A stretch of DNA of 34,860 nt from Bacteroidota bacterium (lineage in GTDB: Bacteria > Bacteroidota > Bacteroidia > J057 > JAJTIE01), in contig JAHBTG010000028.1 of NCBI GenBank assembly GCA_019638695.1, positions 1-34,860 of the forward strand. The letters run 5' to 3'. The notes beneath the pieces were generated by a model. That model had not been told where the DNA came from and made no database searches. It was given only the letters and a program-made list of their open reading frames with translations. This document shows, piece after piece, positions 26,468-34,820 of the stretch; the stretch's first letter is position 1; each line of letters begins with the position of its first letter. The position numbers and the translations under genes are program-made.

Positions 26468-28618
26468 ATGAATAAAAGATTTACCATGCGTCTTATTGCC
26501 AGCACCAGCCTGTTGCTATTATGCCTGATCTCTGCTGTCCATGCCCAGTTTGGCCCGGCCGGGAGCGGGGGCCAGGTAAGCTGGCGCACAGAGATCCTCC
26601 CGGCCAGCGGTTACCAGGTGGGCGATGTCATTACCATACATTTTTATGCCACTGTAAAGCCCGAGTGGCATATTTACAGTGTCAAGAAATATCCCGAAGG
26701 GAAAATAGGTCCGCTGCCTTCCACCTTTGAGCTTTTCAAGGAAAGCAAAGGTGTGGTAGTGGCGGGCGGTTTACAGGAAACAGGCACCCCGACCAAAGAG
26801 TATGACGATATATTTGAGGTAGACACTTACCACTTCAGCCAGTCTGCGCACTACTTCCAGCAGCTCAAGATCACAGACCCCCAGGCGCGTATAGTGGGCA
26901 AGCTTCGAGCCCAGGCCTGCAAAGAAGGGGTGTGTATGCAGGTAGACACCGAGATTGACAAACCCATCAGCGCCGCGGCCCCCGCCGACGGCGAAAAAAA
27001 AAATAAGCCAGGCCCCCAGGAAAAAGTCCAGGAGCAAACACCAGGGACCTCCCAAGATGCGATAAACGGCCACACACAGCATACAGGCGAAGCTGCCGGC
27101 GCCCGGCCGCTGCAAGCCAGGCCCAGTAATCTTGTAGCCGGGCAACCGCAGGCTACGGGCTTGTGGTTGTTCTGGGTATGCTTCCTGGCCGGACTGGTCG
27201 CCCTGGTAACGCCCTGTGTCTTTCCGCTAATCCCTATGACGGTGAGTTATTTCACCAAACAAGCCCGCAGCCGCAGGCAGGGGTTGCGAGATGCCGGCAT
27301 CTATGTACTGTCCATCATTGGCATTTTTCTATTGGCAGGCATCAGCCTGGCCGCCATTTTCGGCCCCACGGTGTTCTATGACATAGCCACCAATGGCTAT
27401 GTGAACCTTATCTTCTTTGCCATCATCTTCCTGTTCGCCCTCAGCTTCCTGGGGTGGTTTGACATTACCCTGCCTTCCAGCTGGAGCACCCGTGCGGATA
27501 AAGCCAGTATGAAAAGCAGCGGCCTGGCAGGTATCTTCTTTATGGCGCTTACCCTGGTAATCGCCAGTTTCAGCTGTACGGGACCCATACTGGCGCTGGT
27601 ATTCAGCTATGCAGGTACCGGGGACTTCAGCCAGGCGGTAGTGGGCATGCTGGGTTTCAGCCTGGGCTTCGGCCTGCCTTTCGGGCTATTCGCCCTGTTT
27701 CCCGGTCTGCTCAGCTCTCTGCCCAGGAGCGGCGGCTGGATGAATGCCGTAAAGGTGACCCTGGGTTTCATCGAACTGATGCTGTGCATGAAGTTTTTCA
27801 GCCAGGCGGACCAGCTGTGGCACTGGGAATTATTGGACCGCGAGGTATTTATCGCTATTTGGGTGGTCCTTGCCTTTGCCCTGGGTGTGTACCTGATGGG
27901 GGGATACCGCCTGCCTCACGATCACCAGAAACTGGATAAGGTACCAGTGCCCCGTTTGCTGGTGGCGCTGGCAGCCTTCGGTTTTGGCGCCACCCTCATT
28001 CCCGGGTTATGGGGCGCTCCGCTGGAAAACCTAAGCGGCATCCTGCCTCCGCAAAACCGGGAGGTGGGGGTAAAAATATCAGACTTCTATGCAGCGAATT
28101 ACAGCCAGGGATCTGCCCCTGCCGGTAGCAGTCCCGTGTGCGAAGTACCCCGCAAAGGTGCAGCCAAACATGCCAAGAACGCACCTCCCGGCTTCTGCAT
28201 GTTCTATGACCTTGAAGAAGGGTTGGCATATGCCCAGGAAGTGAATAAGCCCGTTTTCCTGGATTTCACCGGCTGGACCTGCGCCAACTGCCGCCTGATG
28301 GAAAACAAGGTATGGCAAGACCCCCGCATCAAAAAGCTGCTGAATGAGGAGTTTGTGATGATCTCACTGTACGTAGATGAGCGGGAAGAATTACCCGAAC
28401 CGCTGACCACCCCCGAAGGCAAAAAGCTGCGCACAGAAGGGGACAAGTGGTTAGACTTTCAGCAGCGCAAATACAAGCTCAATGCACAGCCCTGGTACGC
28501 GATTACAGATGGACAGCTTACTGACCTGGTGCCACCTATGGGGTATGATACAGACAAGGATGCCTACTTGGCATTCCTGCAAAAAGGGCTGGAAGCCTAT
28601 AAGCAATCCCATAAATAA
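26468..28618 (+). CDS. dsbD: DsbD-type thiol:disulfide interchange protein
   Basis: This protein transfers electrons from cytoplasmic thioredoxin across the inner membrane to periplasmic disulfides. From ATG 26468 it is 716 residues; ATG 26486 is an equally possible start, and both keep the signal peptide ending VHAQ. In order it has an N-terminal immunoglobulin-like DsbD-alpha domain with Cys151 and Cys156; a Lys/Pro/Gln-rich linker (about 170-220); eight or so membrane helices with the CcdA cysteines C250 (TPCVFP) and C370 (SFSCTGP); and a C-terminal thioredoxin domain with the CANC motif at C605/C608. All three redox pairs are intact. The linker is encoded across a run of ten A at 26994-27003. 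It is preceded by the CoA-transferase gene and followed by the barrel receptor gene, with no obvious functional link to either. Confidence 0.93.
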   Translation: MNKRFTMRLIASTSLLLLCLISAVHAQFGPAGSGGQVSWRTEILPASGYQVGDVITIHFYATVKPEWHIYSVKKYPEGKIGPLPSTFELFKESKGVVVAGGLQETGTPTKEYDDIFEVDTYHFSQSAHYFQQLKITDPQARIVGKLRAQACKEGVCMQVDTEIDKPISAAAPADGEKKNKPGPQEKVQEQTPGTSQDAINGHTQHTGEAAGARPLQARPSNLVAGQPQATGLWLFWVCFLAGLVALVTPCVFPLIPMTVSYFTKQARSRRQGLRDAGIYVLSIIGIFLLAGISLAAIFGPTVFYDIATNGYVNLIFFAIIFLFALSFLGWFDITLPSSWSTRADKASMKSSGLAGIFFMALTLVIASFSCTGPILALVFSYAGTGDFSQAVVGMLGFSLGFGLPFGLFALFPGLLSSLPRSGGWMNAVKVTLGFIELMLCMKFFSQADQLWHWELLDREVFIAIWVVLAFALGVYLMGGYRLPHDHQKLDKVPVPRLLVALAAFGFGATLIPGLWGAPLENLSGILPPQNREVGVKISDFYAANYSQGSAPAGSSPVCEVPRKGAAKHAKNAPPGFCMFYDLEEGLAYAQEVNKPVFLDFTGWTCANCRLMENKVWQDPRIKKLLNEEFVMISLYVDEREELPEPLTTPEGKKLRTEGDKWLDFQQRKYKLNAQPWYAITDGQLTDLVPPMGYDTDKDAYLAFLQKGLEAYKQSHK
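26994..27003 (+). other. Run of ten A inside dsbD, possible slippage site
   Basis: Ten consecutive A residues lie in the interdomain linker codons (GAA AAA AAA AAT). One extra A in the transcript makes the next codon TAA, stopping translation right after the periplasmic N-terminal domain. One missing A leads to a TGA/TAA-type stop about 25 codons later. Polymerase slippage on runs this long is well known, but whether it is used here is inference. Confidence 0.5.
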
Positions 28619-28691
28619 CAGGGAAGCCCCTATGTTTGATGTATGCACACTAGCTTATCAGCTCTATGCCCCGTCTGTATAATACTGGACT

Positions 28692-28699
28692 GATATTTG
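28692..28699 (+). promoter_or_regulatory. Putative -7 element upstream of the barrel receptor gene
   Basis: GATATTTG matches TAnnTTTG with one mismatch and lies 23 bases before the ATG at 28723. The sequence ATATTTGC is shared with the box before the IscA-type gene. No good -33 element is visible in the 104-base gap between dsbD and this gene. Confidence 0.3.
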
Positions 28700-28722
28700 C
28701 AAGAGCCCGTGTTTTTTGCAAT

Positions 28723-31596
28723 ATGACCCGAATCTTCCTTTTCCTGGCAGGTATGCTGTTGCCCGGCCTGGCAATGGCACAGCACATAGAACTGCGCGGT
28801 TATGTGATGGATGCCCAGGCAGATGCGCCGCTGGAGGGCGTCACCGTCCGGCTCACCACCCTGGCAGACTCTCTCCTGGGTGGAGCCATTACCTCGGATA
28901 GTGGGCGTTTTGTAGTGCATAACCTGCCCGCAGGCAAGATAGTGCTGTACCTGGAACTGGACGGATTCGATTCCCTGCGCCAGGAGTTCGATCTGCCGGC
29001 AGACATGCCTGTGGTAGAACTGGGCACGGCCAAAATGGCCAGCACATCCGTATTGGTAGACGGCATTGTGATCCGAAGCGAAGTCCCGCCCCTGATACAG
29101 CGGGGCGACACGGCTGAGTATAATGCCGACGCTTTTAAGACTCAGCCCGATGCGACCACCGAAGACTTGCTGCGCAAAATGCCCGGAGTAGTGGTTAAGG
29201 ATGGGGAAGTGGAAGCACAGGGAGAAAAGATCACCCGTGTACTGGTAGATGGCAAACCTTTCATGGGAGATGACGCCAAGGCAGCCCTCAAGAACCTGCC
29301 GGCAGAAGCGATTCAGAAGGTACAGGTCTATGACCGGAAAAGCGACCAGGCACGGTTTACCGGCTTTGACGACGGGGAGACCGAAAAAACGCTGAACATC
29401 GTCACCCGACCGCAATACCGGAACGGCGCTTATGGCCGCTTGTATGCCGGAGGAGGGACCGATGACCGCTACAACCTGGGGGGTATCTATAGCCGAAGCA
29501 AAAACAATATGCGCTACTTCATTGTAGGCCAGAGTAATAACATTAACGAACAGAATTTCTCCATCAGCGACCTGACGGGTGGCGGCGCTTCCTTTATGAT
29601 GAGAGGCGGCGGGGGCAGAGGCGGTAGCGGCGGAGGCGGACGCAGCAGCGGCGGCAGCGGCACCAATATCTCGGACTTCCTGGTACCTATGCAAGGAGGC
29701 ATCACCCAGACCCATGCCGGAGGGGTTAACTTCAGCACACAGAAAGAAGGGAAGGTCGGGATAAATGGCAGCTATTTCTACAATGAGGCCCAGAACAATA
29801 CCCGGCAGGAACTGCGCCGCCTGTTTGTGCTGCCCCAGGATTCCGGGCAGGTATACAATGAGTTGCAAACCTCCCGGAGCATTTCCCGCAATCACCGGCT
29901 CAATATGCGGGTGGAGTATACGCTGGATTCCAACAACGCTTTCATCTTTGAACCCCGCTTTACCCTGCAGGACTATACGGGCAGTTACCAGCTGGGGGGC
30001 AGCACTTCCAATGACCTGCGCCTGCTCAATACCACCAGCAACACCTTTACATCCGACCTGCTGGCCTGGAACGTCTCCGGAGATCTGTTGTGGCAGCACA
30101 AGTTCCGCAGAGAACGCCGCACCCTGTCGCTCAACGTGGTAGCAGACCAGGACCAGAAAACAGGCGATAGCCGCTTGCTGGCCAGCAATGCGTTCTATGG
30201 AGAAAACACCCAGCCCAGTTCCAGCCAGGACCAGGCACGGGACCTGGACCAGGATAGCTGGGGGATCCGTCTCAACGCCGAGTATACGGAACCAGCCGGT
30301 AAATACGGCATGATGAAACTGCTGTATGGCTGGCGCTGGCGGGATAATGACGCCCGCAAAGAAACCTATGGCTTTTCTCCGCTTTCCCAGCAGTATTCCG
30401 AACTGGATACGCTGCTGAGCAGCACTTTTGCCAGCGCCTACCAGGCGCATCAGGCAGGCTTGGGCTATGCCTGGCACAAAGACAAGAGCACCCTGAACCT
30501 ATCGCTCAATGCCCAGCAGGCCACCCTGCAAAACGCCCAGCAGTTTCCCTATGCGGCCCAGCTGAGAAGGGATTTCCAGAACCTGCTTCCCGGTGTCACC
30601 TTCAGACACGAGATCTCCAAAACGGAATCACTGCGGTTAATGTACCGTACCAACACCCAGGAGCCCAGCATAGACCAGCTACAGGAGGTGATCGACAACC
30701 GCAACCCGCTGCAGCTCAAAACGGGCAACCCCAACCTCAGCCAGCAATACCAGCACCGCCTGTTTACCCGATACAACCGGGTAAATGTGGCCAAAGGCCG
30801 GAACCTGTTCTTTATGGTAGGAGGGACTACCAGTCCCAATTACCTGGGTAACAGCACCCTAATCGCCCGTGCGGATACCACACTACCGGAAGGCATCTTC
30901 ATGGCACGCGGCACCCAGCTTAGCCGCACCGAGAATCTGCCCGGCTATTACACCCTGCGCAGTTTTGCCTCCTACGGCTTTACACTGGATTCGCTCCGTT
31001 ACAACCTGAACTTTAACGGCGGCCTTACCTACGCACGCACCCCGGGCAAGGTCAACAATGCCCTCAACTATTCCAACAGCACTATCTTCACCCTGGGATT
31101 CACCATCGGCACCAATATCAGCCAGAAGATCGACCTGAACCTGAACAGCTTCAGCAACTTCAGCCGGGCATCCAATACCCTGCAAACACAGCTGAACACC
31201 AACTATTTCTCCCAGAACACCCGCTTTGCCGGCTACTGGAATTTCTGGAAAGGATTCTTCATCCAGGCCGAGCTCAACCATAACCTTTATACAGGCTTAT
31301 CCCAGGGCTTCGACCAGAACTTCCTGCTGCTGAACGGCGCCGCAGGGGTCAAGTTCCTGCCCAAACAGCAAGCCGAACTGCGCCTGTCTGTATTTGACCT
31401 GCTGGGCCAGAACACCAGCATCAGCCGCACCGTGACGGATATTGCTATAGAAGATAATATGACCCAGGTACTGAAAACCTACTGGATGGCCACCTTTACC
31501 TGGAAATTCAATACCTACGCCAAGAACATGGCACCTACCCCGGGCGAAGGCCCTCCGCCGGGCATGATGTTTAACCCGCAATTCAGAAGGCCATAA
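28723..31596 (+). CDS. Outer-membrane beta-barrel protein, TonB-dependent-receptor-like
   Basis: From ATG 28723 the protein is 957 residues with a signal peptide ending LAMAQ (about 20). I prefer this over the in-frame ATG at 28666, which would place 19 residues before the signal. Residues ~23-105 form a carboxypeptidase-regulatory-like Ig domain (LRGYVMDAQADAPLEGVTV). Residues ~130-235 form a plug-like domain (TTEDLLRKMPGVVVKDGEVE, then ITRVLVDGKPF). The rest is a long beta-barrel of the OMP_b-brl_3 kind. A glycine-rich loop at about 286-313 and a proline/glycine-rich tail (TPGEGPPPGMMF) are distinctive. The role is transport or signalling across the outer membrane, with substrate unknown. 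No SusD partner gene and no anti-sigma gene is adjacent. Confidence 0.88.
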   Translation: MTRIFLFLAGMLLPGLAMAQHIELRGYVMDAQADAPLEGVTVRLTTLADSLLGGAITSDSGRFVVHNLPAGKIVLYLELDGFDSLRQEFDLPADMPVVELGTAKMASTSVLVDGIVIRSEVPPLIQRGDTAEYNADAFKTQPDATTEDLLRKMPGVVVKDGEVEAQGEKITRVLVDGKPFMGDDAKAALKNLPAEAIQKVQVYDRKSDQARFTGFDDGETEKTLNIVTRPQYRNGAYGRLYAGGGTDDRYNLGGIYSRSKNNMRYFIVGQSNNINEQNFSISDLTGGGASFMMRGGGGRGGSGGGGRSSGGSGTNISDFLVPMQGGITQTHAGGVNFSTQKEGKVGINGSYFYNEAQNNTRQELRRLFVLPQDSGQVYNELQTSRSISRNHRLNMRVEYTLDSNNAFIFEPRFTLQDYTGSYQLGGSTSNDLRLLNTTSNTFTSDLLAWNVSGDLLWQHKFRRERRTLSLNVVADQDQKTGDSRLLASNAFYGENTQPSSSQDQARDLDQDSWGIRLNAEYTEPAGKYGMMKLLYGWRWRDNDARKETYGFSPLSQQYSELDTLLSSTFASAYQAHQAGLGYAWHKDKSTLNLSLNAQQATLQNAQQFPYAAQLRRDFQNLLPGVTFRHEISKTESLRLMYRTNTQEPSIDQLQEVIDNRNPLQLKTGNPNLSQQYQHRLFTRYNRVNVAKGRNLFFMVGGTTSPNYLGNSTLIARADTTLPEGIFMARGTQLSRTENLPGYYTLRSFASYGFTLDSLRYNLNFNGGLTYARTPGKVNNALNYSNSTIFTLGFTIGTNISQKIDLNLNSFSNFSRASNTLQTQLNTNYFSQNTRFAGYWNFWKGFFIQAELNHNLYTGLSQGFDQNFLLLNGAAGVKFLPKQQAELRLSVFDLLGQNTSISRTVTDIAIEDNMTQVLKTYWMATFTWKFNTYAKNMAPTPGEGPPPGMMFNPQFRRP

Positions 31597-31629
31597 CAGA
31601 GCAACTATGCAAAACGGGCATCTCGCAAG

Positions 31630-32277
31630 CTACACAGCCGCAAGTGTGGTCTTCAGCAACCGGCAGGGTGCATATTTCTCCAACCCGGTCTCCCGGTGCA
31701 AAGCCATCAGCAATCGGGCCACATAAGCCGGCCCAATCTCCTGGGCCCAGGCCAGGGGACCTTGGGGATAGTTCACGCCCAGCAACATGGCCGTATCTAT
31801 TGCCTGTGCATCTGCAGTGCCTTCCTGCAGCATATAATACGCTTCATTGATGATCATAGCCAGCACACGGGGGGTCACCAGGCCCACCTGGTCAGCCACC
31901 CAATGCAGGGGGGCAGACAAGGGTAATGTTTGCGGCGCTGTGCCATATGCGCATACTTCCCAGCCAGTCCGTTCCAGGGCACGGGGTAAGGCATTGATCC
32001 CATACAGCTGACACTGCACTGCCACACCCGCTGCCGCTACCTGCATATACAACGGATGCAGCAGATTACCCAGCACTACTTGCACGCCGGCCAGCCCCAG
32101 GTAATGCGGCAGGCGCTGGGGATGCGCCTCATAGGCCAGGTCCAGCAATAGATCTCCGGGCGAAAGCACTTCGGGCATTTCATCTGCCGGCAATAGCTCG
32201 GCGTGTGCCAGTGCAGGCTGATGCACCTGCATCAATGCCTCGCGTTGCCAGTCATGGGCGCAAACGTATTTCTTCAT
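31630..32277 (-). CDS. Short 3-hydroxyacyl-CoA dehydrogenase-like protein
   Basis: From ATG 32277 this is 215 residues. The C-terminal ~90 residues match the 3HCDH helical domain: GLVTPRVLAMIINEAYYMLQ, then EGTADAQAIDTAM, GVNYPQGPLAWAQEIG, and a final LEKYAPCRLL. The N-terminal half is compressed to about 110 residues and lacks the GxGxxG dinucleotide-binding loop of true dehydrogenases, although stretches such as LLLDLAYEAHPQRL and INALPRALERTGWE echo the Rossmann domain. Either NAD is bound differently or the protein no longer oxidises hydroxyacyl-CoA. The frame upstream to 32298 adds seven residues and is less likely. It converges on the receptor gene (34 bases) and diverges from RidA across a palindrome that includes its start codon. 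Confidence 0.8.
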   Translation of the reverse strand: MKKYVCAHDWQREALMQVHQPALAHAELLPADEMPEVLSPGDLLLDLAYEAHPQRLPHYLGLAGVQVVLGNLLHPLYMQVAAAGVAVQCQLYGINALPRALERTGWEVCAYGTAPQTLPLSAPLHWVADQVGLVTPRVLAMIINEAYYMLQEGTADAQAIDTAMLLGVNYPQGPLAWAQEIGPAYVARLLMALHRETGLEKYAPCRLLKTTLAAV

Positions 32278-32313
32278 TATCTTGGCAAGATAATACAACC
32301 CCTCCTAGTTTTT
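32276..32313. promoter_or_regulatory. 19-bp palindrome over divergent promoters of the 3HCDH-like and RidA genes
   Basis: ATTATCTTG (32276-32284), one G, then CAAGATAAT (32286-32294) is a perfect 9-bp inverted repeat. It holds the TTG (32282-32284) that, 21 bases upstream of TAGTTTTT (32306-32313), makes a plausible -33/-7 pair for RidA. On the other strand it contains TATCTTGC (32293-32286), a -7-like box for the 3HCDH-like gene, whose start codon it also touches. A protein bound here would block both genes. Confidence 0.5.
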
Positions 32314-32321
32314 CGTGTGTC

Positions 32322-32831
32322 ATGGGAAAAGCCTGGTCTGCGCTTACGCTCCTCAATCTTGTGCTGGTAAGCGTGCTGCTGCTCAAACCTGCCACACCTT
32401 CTGTCGAACACTTTTCTTCACCCGAATCCATGTCTAAAAAAATTTCCGACCGCAAGATTATCCGCGCCCTCACAGCCCCTGAGCCCATAGGCCCCTACAG
32501 CCAGGCCGTGCAAGTGGGCAACCTGGTATTTGTCAGTGGCCAGATAGGCCTGGACAGCATTACCGGTACCACCCCCGCCACTGTAGAAGACGAAACCCGC
32601 AACGTCATGCGCAACCTAGGCGAGGTACTCAAGAGCGCCGGATGCAGCTTTGACAATGTGGCCAAAGCCACCATCTTCCTCAAGAACATGAGCGACTTTG
32701 GTACTGTGAACAAAGTATATGGTAGCTACTTTACCGAAGGCAATTACCCTGCGCGGGAGACCGTGGAAGTCAGCACGCTCCCCAAGAACGTGAACGTGGA
32801 GATCAGCGTCATTGCCGCCAAACCACAGTAA
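32322..32831 (+). CDS. ridA: RidA family enamine/imine deaminase with possible N-terminal membrane segment
   Basis: RidA proteins hydrolyse reactive 2-aminoacrylate-type enamines made by PLP enzymes. The core domain begins at about 32430 (MSKKISDRK), with PIGPYSQAVQVGNLVFVSGQIG, here split as PIGPYSQAV and NLVFVSGQIG, the substrate-binding Arg in NYPARETVEV, and a C-terminal VNVEISVIA strand. That core is 133 residues, the normal length. An in-frame ATG at 32322 adds 36 residues with a hydrophobic stretch (TLLNLVLVSVLLL) that would anchor or export the protein. I list the long form because the promoter-like TAGTTTTT lies only 8 bases upstream of 32322, but the short form from 32430 is a real alternative. 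Confidence 0.85.
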   Translation: MGKAWSALTLLNLVLVSVLLLKPATPSVEHFSSPESMSKKISDRKIIRALTAPEPIGPYSQAVQVGNLVFVSGQIGLDSITGTTPATVEDETRNVMRNLGEVLKSAGCSFDNVAKATIFLKNMSDFGTVNKVYGSYFTEGNYPARETVEVSTLPKNVNVEISVIAAKPQ

Positions 32832-32955
32832 CAGTAAGCACACAGGCACATCGCACTGAGCCTGCCTGCGCAGCACACTGCTCTCCCTATCCCGGGAAGA
32901 AGTTACCATTCCGTTCCTTATTTATGGCAAAGTGGAAGCGGAAGCCGCACGCGGG

Positions 32956-33396
32956 TTACCTGAATTCCGCAATAAACGGGCGCAGATAGGCCCTCTCACC
33001 ATCCAGCACAATTTCGCGCAAGCCATTGGCCAATACCAGCCGGTGACCGGCCCATAGCATGCCCGGACGCATATAATCCAGTATGCTGGCGCTCTTGGCA
33101 TAGAGCTCGCAGGCTTTCAGTTCATCACCCGTAGCCATGTCCAGCTCTGTATACTTCCCTTTATTGCTAAGGTAGATAAGGGTGCCGCCGTGCAGCCAGT
33201 AGGTAAACAGAGGTCCATTATTATAAGTTGCGCCATGAGATACCAGCACTGCCTGGTCGGTTTCATATGCCCATAATTCTTTCCAGGCCTGCGCTGCCAC
33301 ATCAAACCGGAGGCCCAGCAAACGGGTTCCCTGTGTGTCCAGGTTACGGGCAAACACTACAACCACCTTATCATAATAGCCCAGGCATTTGTATTG
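32956..33396 (-). pseudogene. C-terminal remainder of the PQQ-like propeller gene, after an in-frame TAG
   Basis: This stretch continues the frame of the gene at 33397-34683 directly after its TAG, through QYKCLGYYDKVVVV to a final PFIAEFR and stop. It has beta-propeller-like strands (YWLHGGTLIYLSNKG, MLWAGHRLVLANGL), so it looks like the last blades of the same protein. An internal ATG at 33366 could start a 136-residue fragment, but it has no signal peptide or promoter-like sequence. It is best read as the lost end of a split gene, or as the part made by stop-codon readthrough. Confidence 0.6.
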
Positions 33397-34683
33397 CTAG
33401 TTGGCAGTAGCCAGCAAAGAGAAGGTCTTGCGGTCTGCCAGGCGCAGAGCGGCTACCACATCATGGGTGGGCTTATCGATATCATTCACTTCAATAAAAG
33501 CCCATTCATCATTCATCACCCAGGGATAAGGAGAAATGCCCACGGGCTGCGTGACATTCCCGGGCATGGCAAAGACGCCCACAGGGCGGGTGAGGTCCCA
33601 GTCCAGCTCCTGCACTTTCATGGGTGCATAGGAGCCTTCGCCTATATTGGAATACATGGCCAGCCGCAGTTTACCATTGGGATGCGGCTGTACTTTGCTG
33701 GTAGACCACAATGTGCGGGCAAACTGGCCGGCATCGCCATAGGGCATAGAGGGTTTGAAGGTGCGGACCACCTGGCCGATATGGGGATGAAATACTTTGT
33801 AGGCATAATTCCCTCCGTCAGCTTTGTCCAGCACGGCAAACCCGTCCCTGATAAGGGGCACATGAAAATCGGGGGGATAAAAACCATTGGTCAGCTTATG
33901 GGTCCAGCGTACCTTTCCGTTACTAATATCCAGGGCATACAGCCGTGAGGTATGATCCATCACCAGCCAGGTATCTTTGTGCACCCACAAGGGTTCATGC
34001 GTGGGTGCCGTATTCAGGTATTCAGGCACTTTATATTGCCAGATCAGTTCACCGTTCGTTTTATTCAGCGCATAGAGGTAATCCCGGGCCAGCAACAGCA
34101 GCTTATCTCCATGTACTGCCATACGCATCCCATAGGAATGCACAGTCAACCCGGTAAGTGGCGTTTCCCACTGGGTTTCCCCTTCCCGGTCCAGAGCATA
34201 CACCTGAGTCTGGCTGGGATTATAGGTTTGTACCAGGGCATACAGGTACCCTTGAGCGCCTGCAGGGTCATCAGCAGCGAGTATGGAAGCATGATGGCTT
34301 TTCCCAATGGGGATAGCAGGTTCATTTCCCTGCTCCACGGAGGCGGCACTGTCCACTTCCTCCGTATAAGGGTCCTCTTCTCCAAACTCCTCCCGAACGA
34401 GATTGGCAATATAGCTGCCGAGGGCGCCCACTGCCACCAGGATTATCAGCCACGTGGCCACGCGGCTGCGGCGCTCGCGGCGGGCGTTTTCCTCGCTTGC
34501 GGCCACACTGGTATCCTGGATAGGCTGCCCCTTGGCGTCTTTGCCCACAGACTCCCAGGGCCGGCGCGCTACCCTGCGCGCACGTGCACCCTGGCGGTCA
34601 GCGGCCTTCCCACGGGAAGACTGTCCGCCTTTAAGCGGGTCATTGGGGTCTCCTTTGCCAAAAAGGTATTTGAAGATATTCAT
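33397..34683 (-). CDS. Membrane-anchored PQQ-like beta-propeller protein (truncated by in-frame TAG)
   Basis: This is a 428-residue protein. A basic, disordered cytoplasmic N-terminus (1-75, rich in Arg/Lys/Ser) leads into one membrane helix (about 76-96) and an acidic linker. A beta-propeller follows with repeats such as LLLLARDYLYALNKTNGELIW and LVMDHTSRLYALDISNGKVRW, the PQQ/BamB-like blade pattern (here LYALNKTNGELIW and LYALDISNGKVRW). No quinoprotein catalytic residues can be identified, so a scaffold or sensor role outside the membrane is as likely as an enzyme. Translation ends at TAG (33399-33397), yet the same frame stays open for 146 more codons with propeller-like sequence. The full protein would be about 575 residues. 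A -7-like TATTTTGC is on the minus strand at 34709-34702. Confidence 0.82.
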   Translation of the reverse strand: MNIFKYLFGKGDPNDPLKGGQSSRGKAADRQGARARRVARRPWESVGKDAKGQPIQDTSVAASEENARRERRSRVATWLIILVAVGALGSYIANLVREEFGEEDPYTEEVDSAASVEQGNEPAIPIGKSHHASILAADDPAGAQGYLYALVQTYNPSQTQVYALDREGETQWETPLTGLTVHSYGMRMAVHGDKLLLLARDYLYALNKTNGELIWQYKVPEYLNTAPTHEPLWVHKDTWLVMDHTSRLYALDISNGKVRWTHKLTNGFYPPDFHVPLIRDGFAVLDKADGGNYAYKVFHPHIGQVVRTFKPSMPYGDAGQFARTLWSTSKVQPHPNGKLRLAMYSNIGEGSYAPMKVQELDWDLTRPVGVFAMPGNVTQPVGISPYPWVMNDEWAFIEVNDIDKPTHDVVAALRLADRKTFSLLATAN

Positions 34684-34820
34684 AGAGAAGAGTTAGAAAG
34701 GGCAAAATACAAAAAGGAAGGTTATCCCCACCTTACCCTCCACAGGCACGGGCAGCTTGTGCGGAAGTCTAGACGATTGACCGAACTAACTGGCCTGCGC
34801 TTTGTGTAATTTTAGTGATT

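Noticed and set aside
28678-28683. TATAAT as a sigma-70 -10 box before the receptor gene
   Set aside because: Bacteroidota primary sigma factors use TAnnTTTG and no TTGACA-like partner is present at the right distance.
29578-29661. Glycine/serine-rich repeat in the receptor as a possible mobile or slippage repeat
   Set aside because: It is an irregular mix of GGC/GGG/AGC codons without exact tandem units; glycine-rich loops are common in this barrel family.
28630-30477. 615-codon minus-strand open frame over the barrel receptor gene
   Set aside because: It is a shadow of the receptor, whose plug and signal peptide are clear; the antisense translation shows only low-complexity alanine tracts from the glycine-rich loop.
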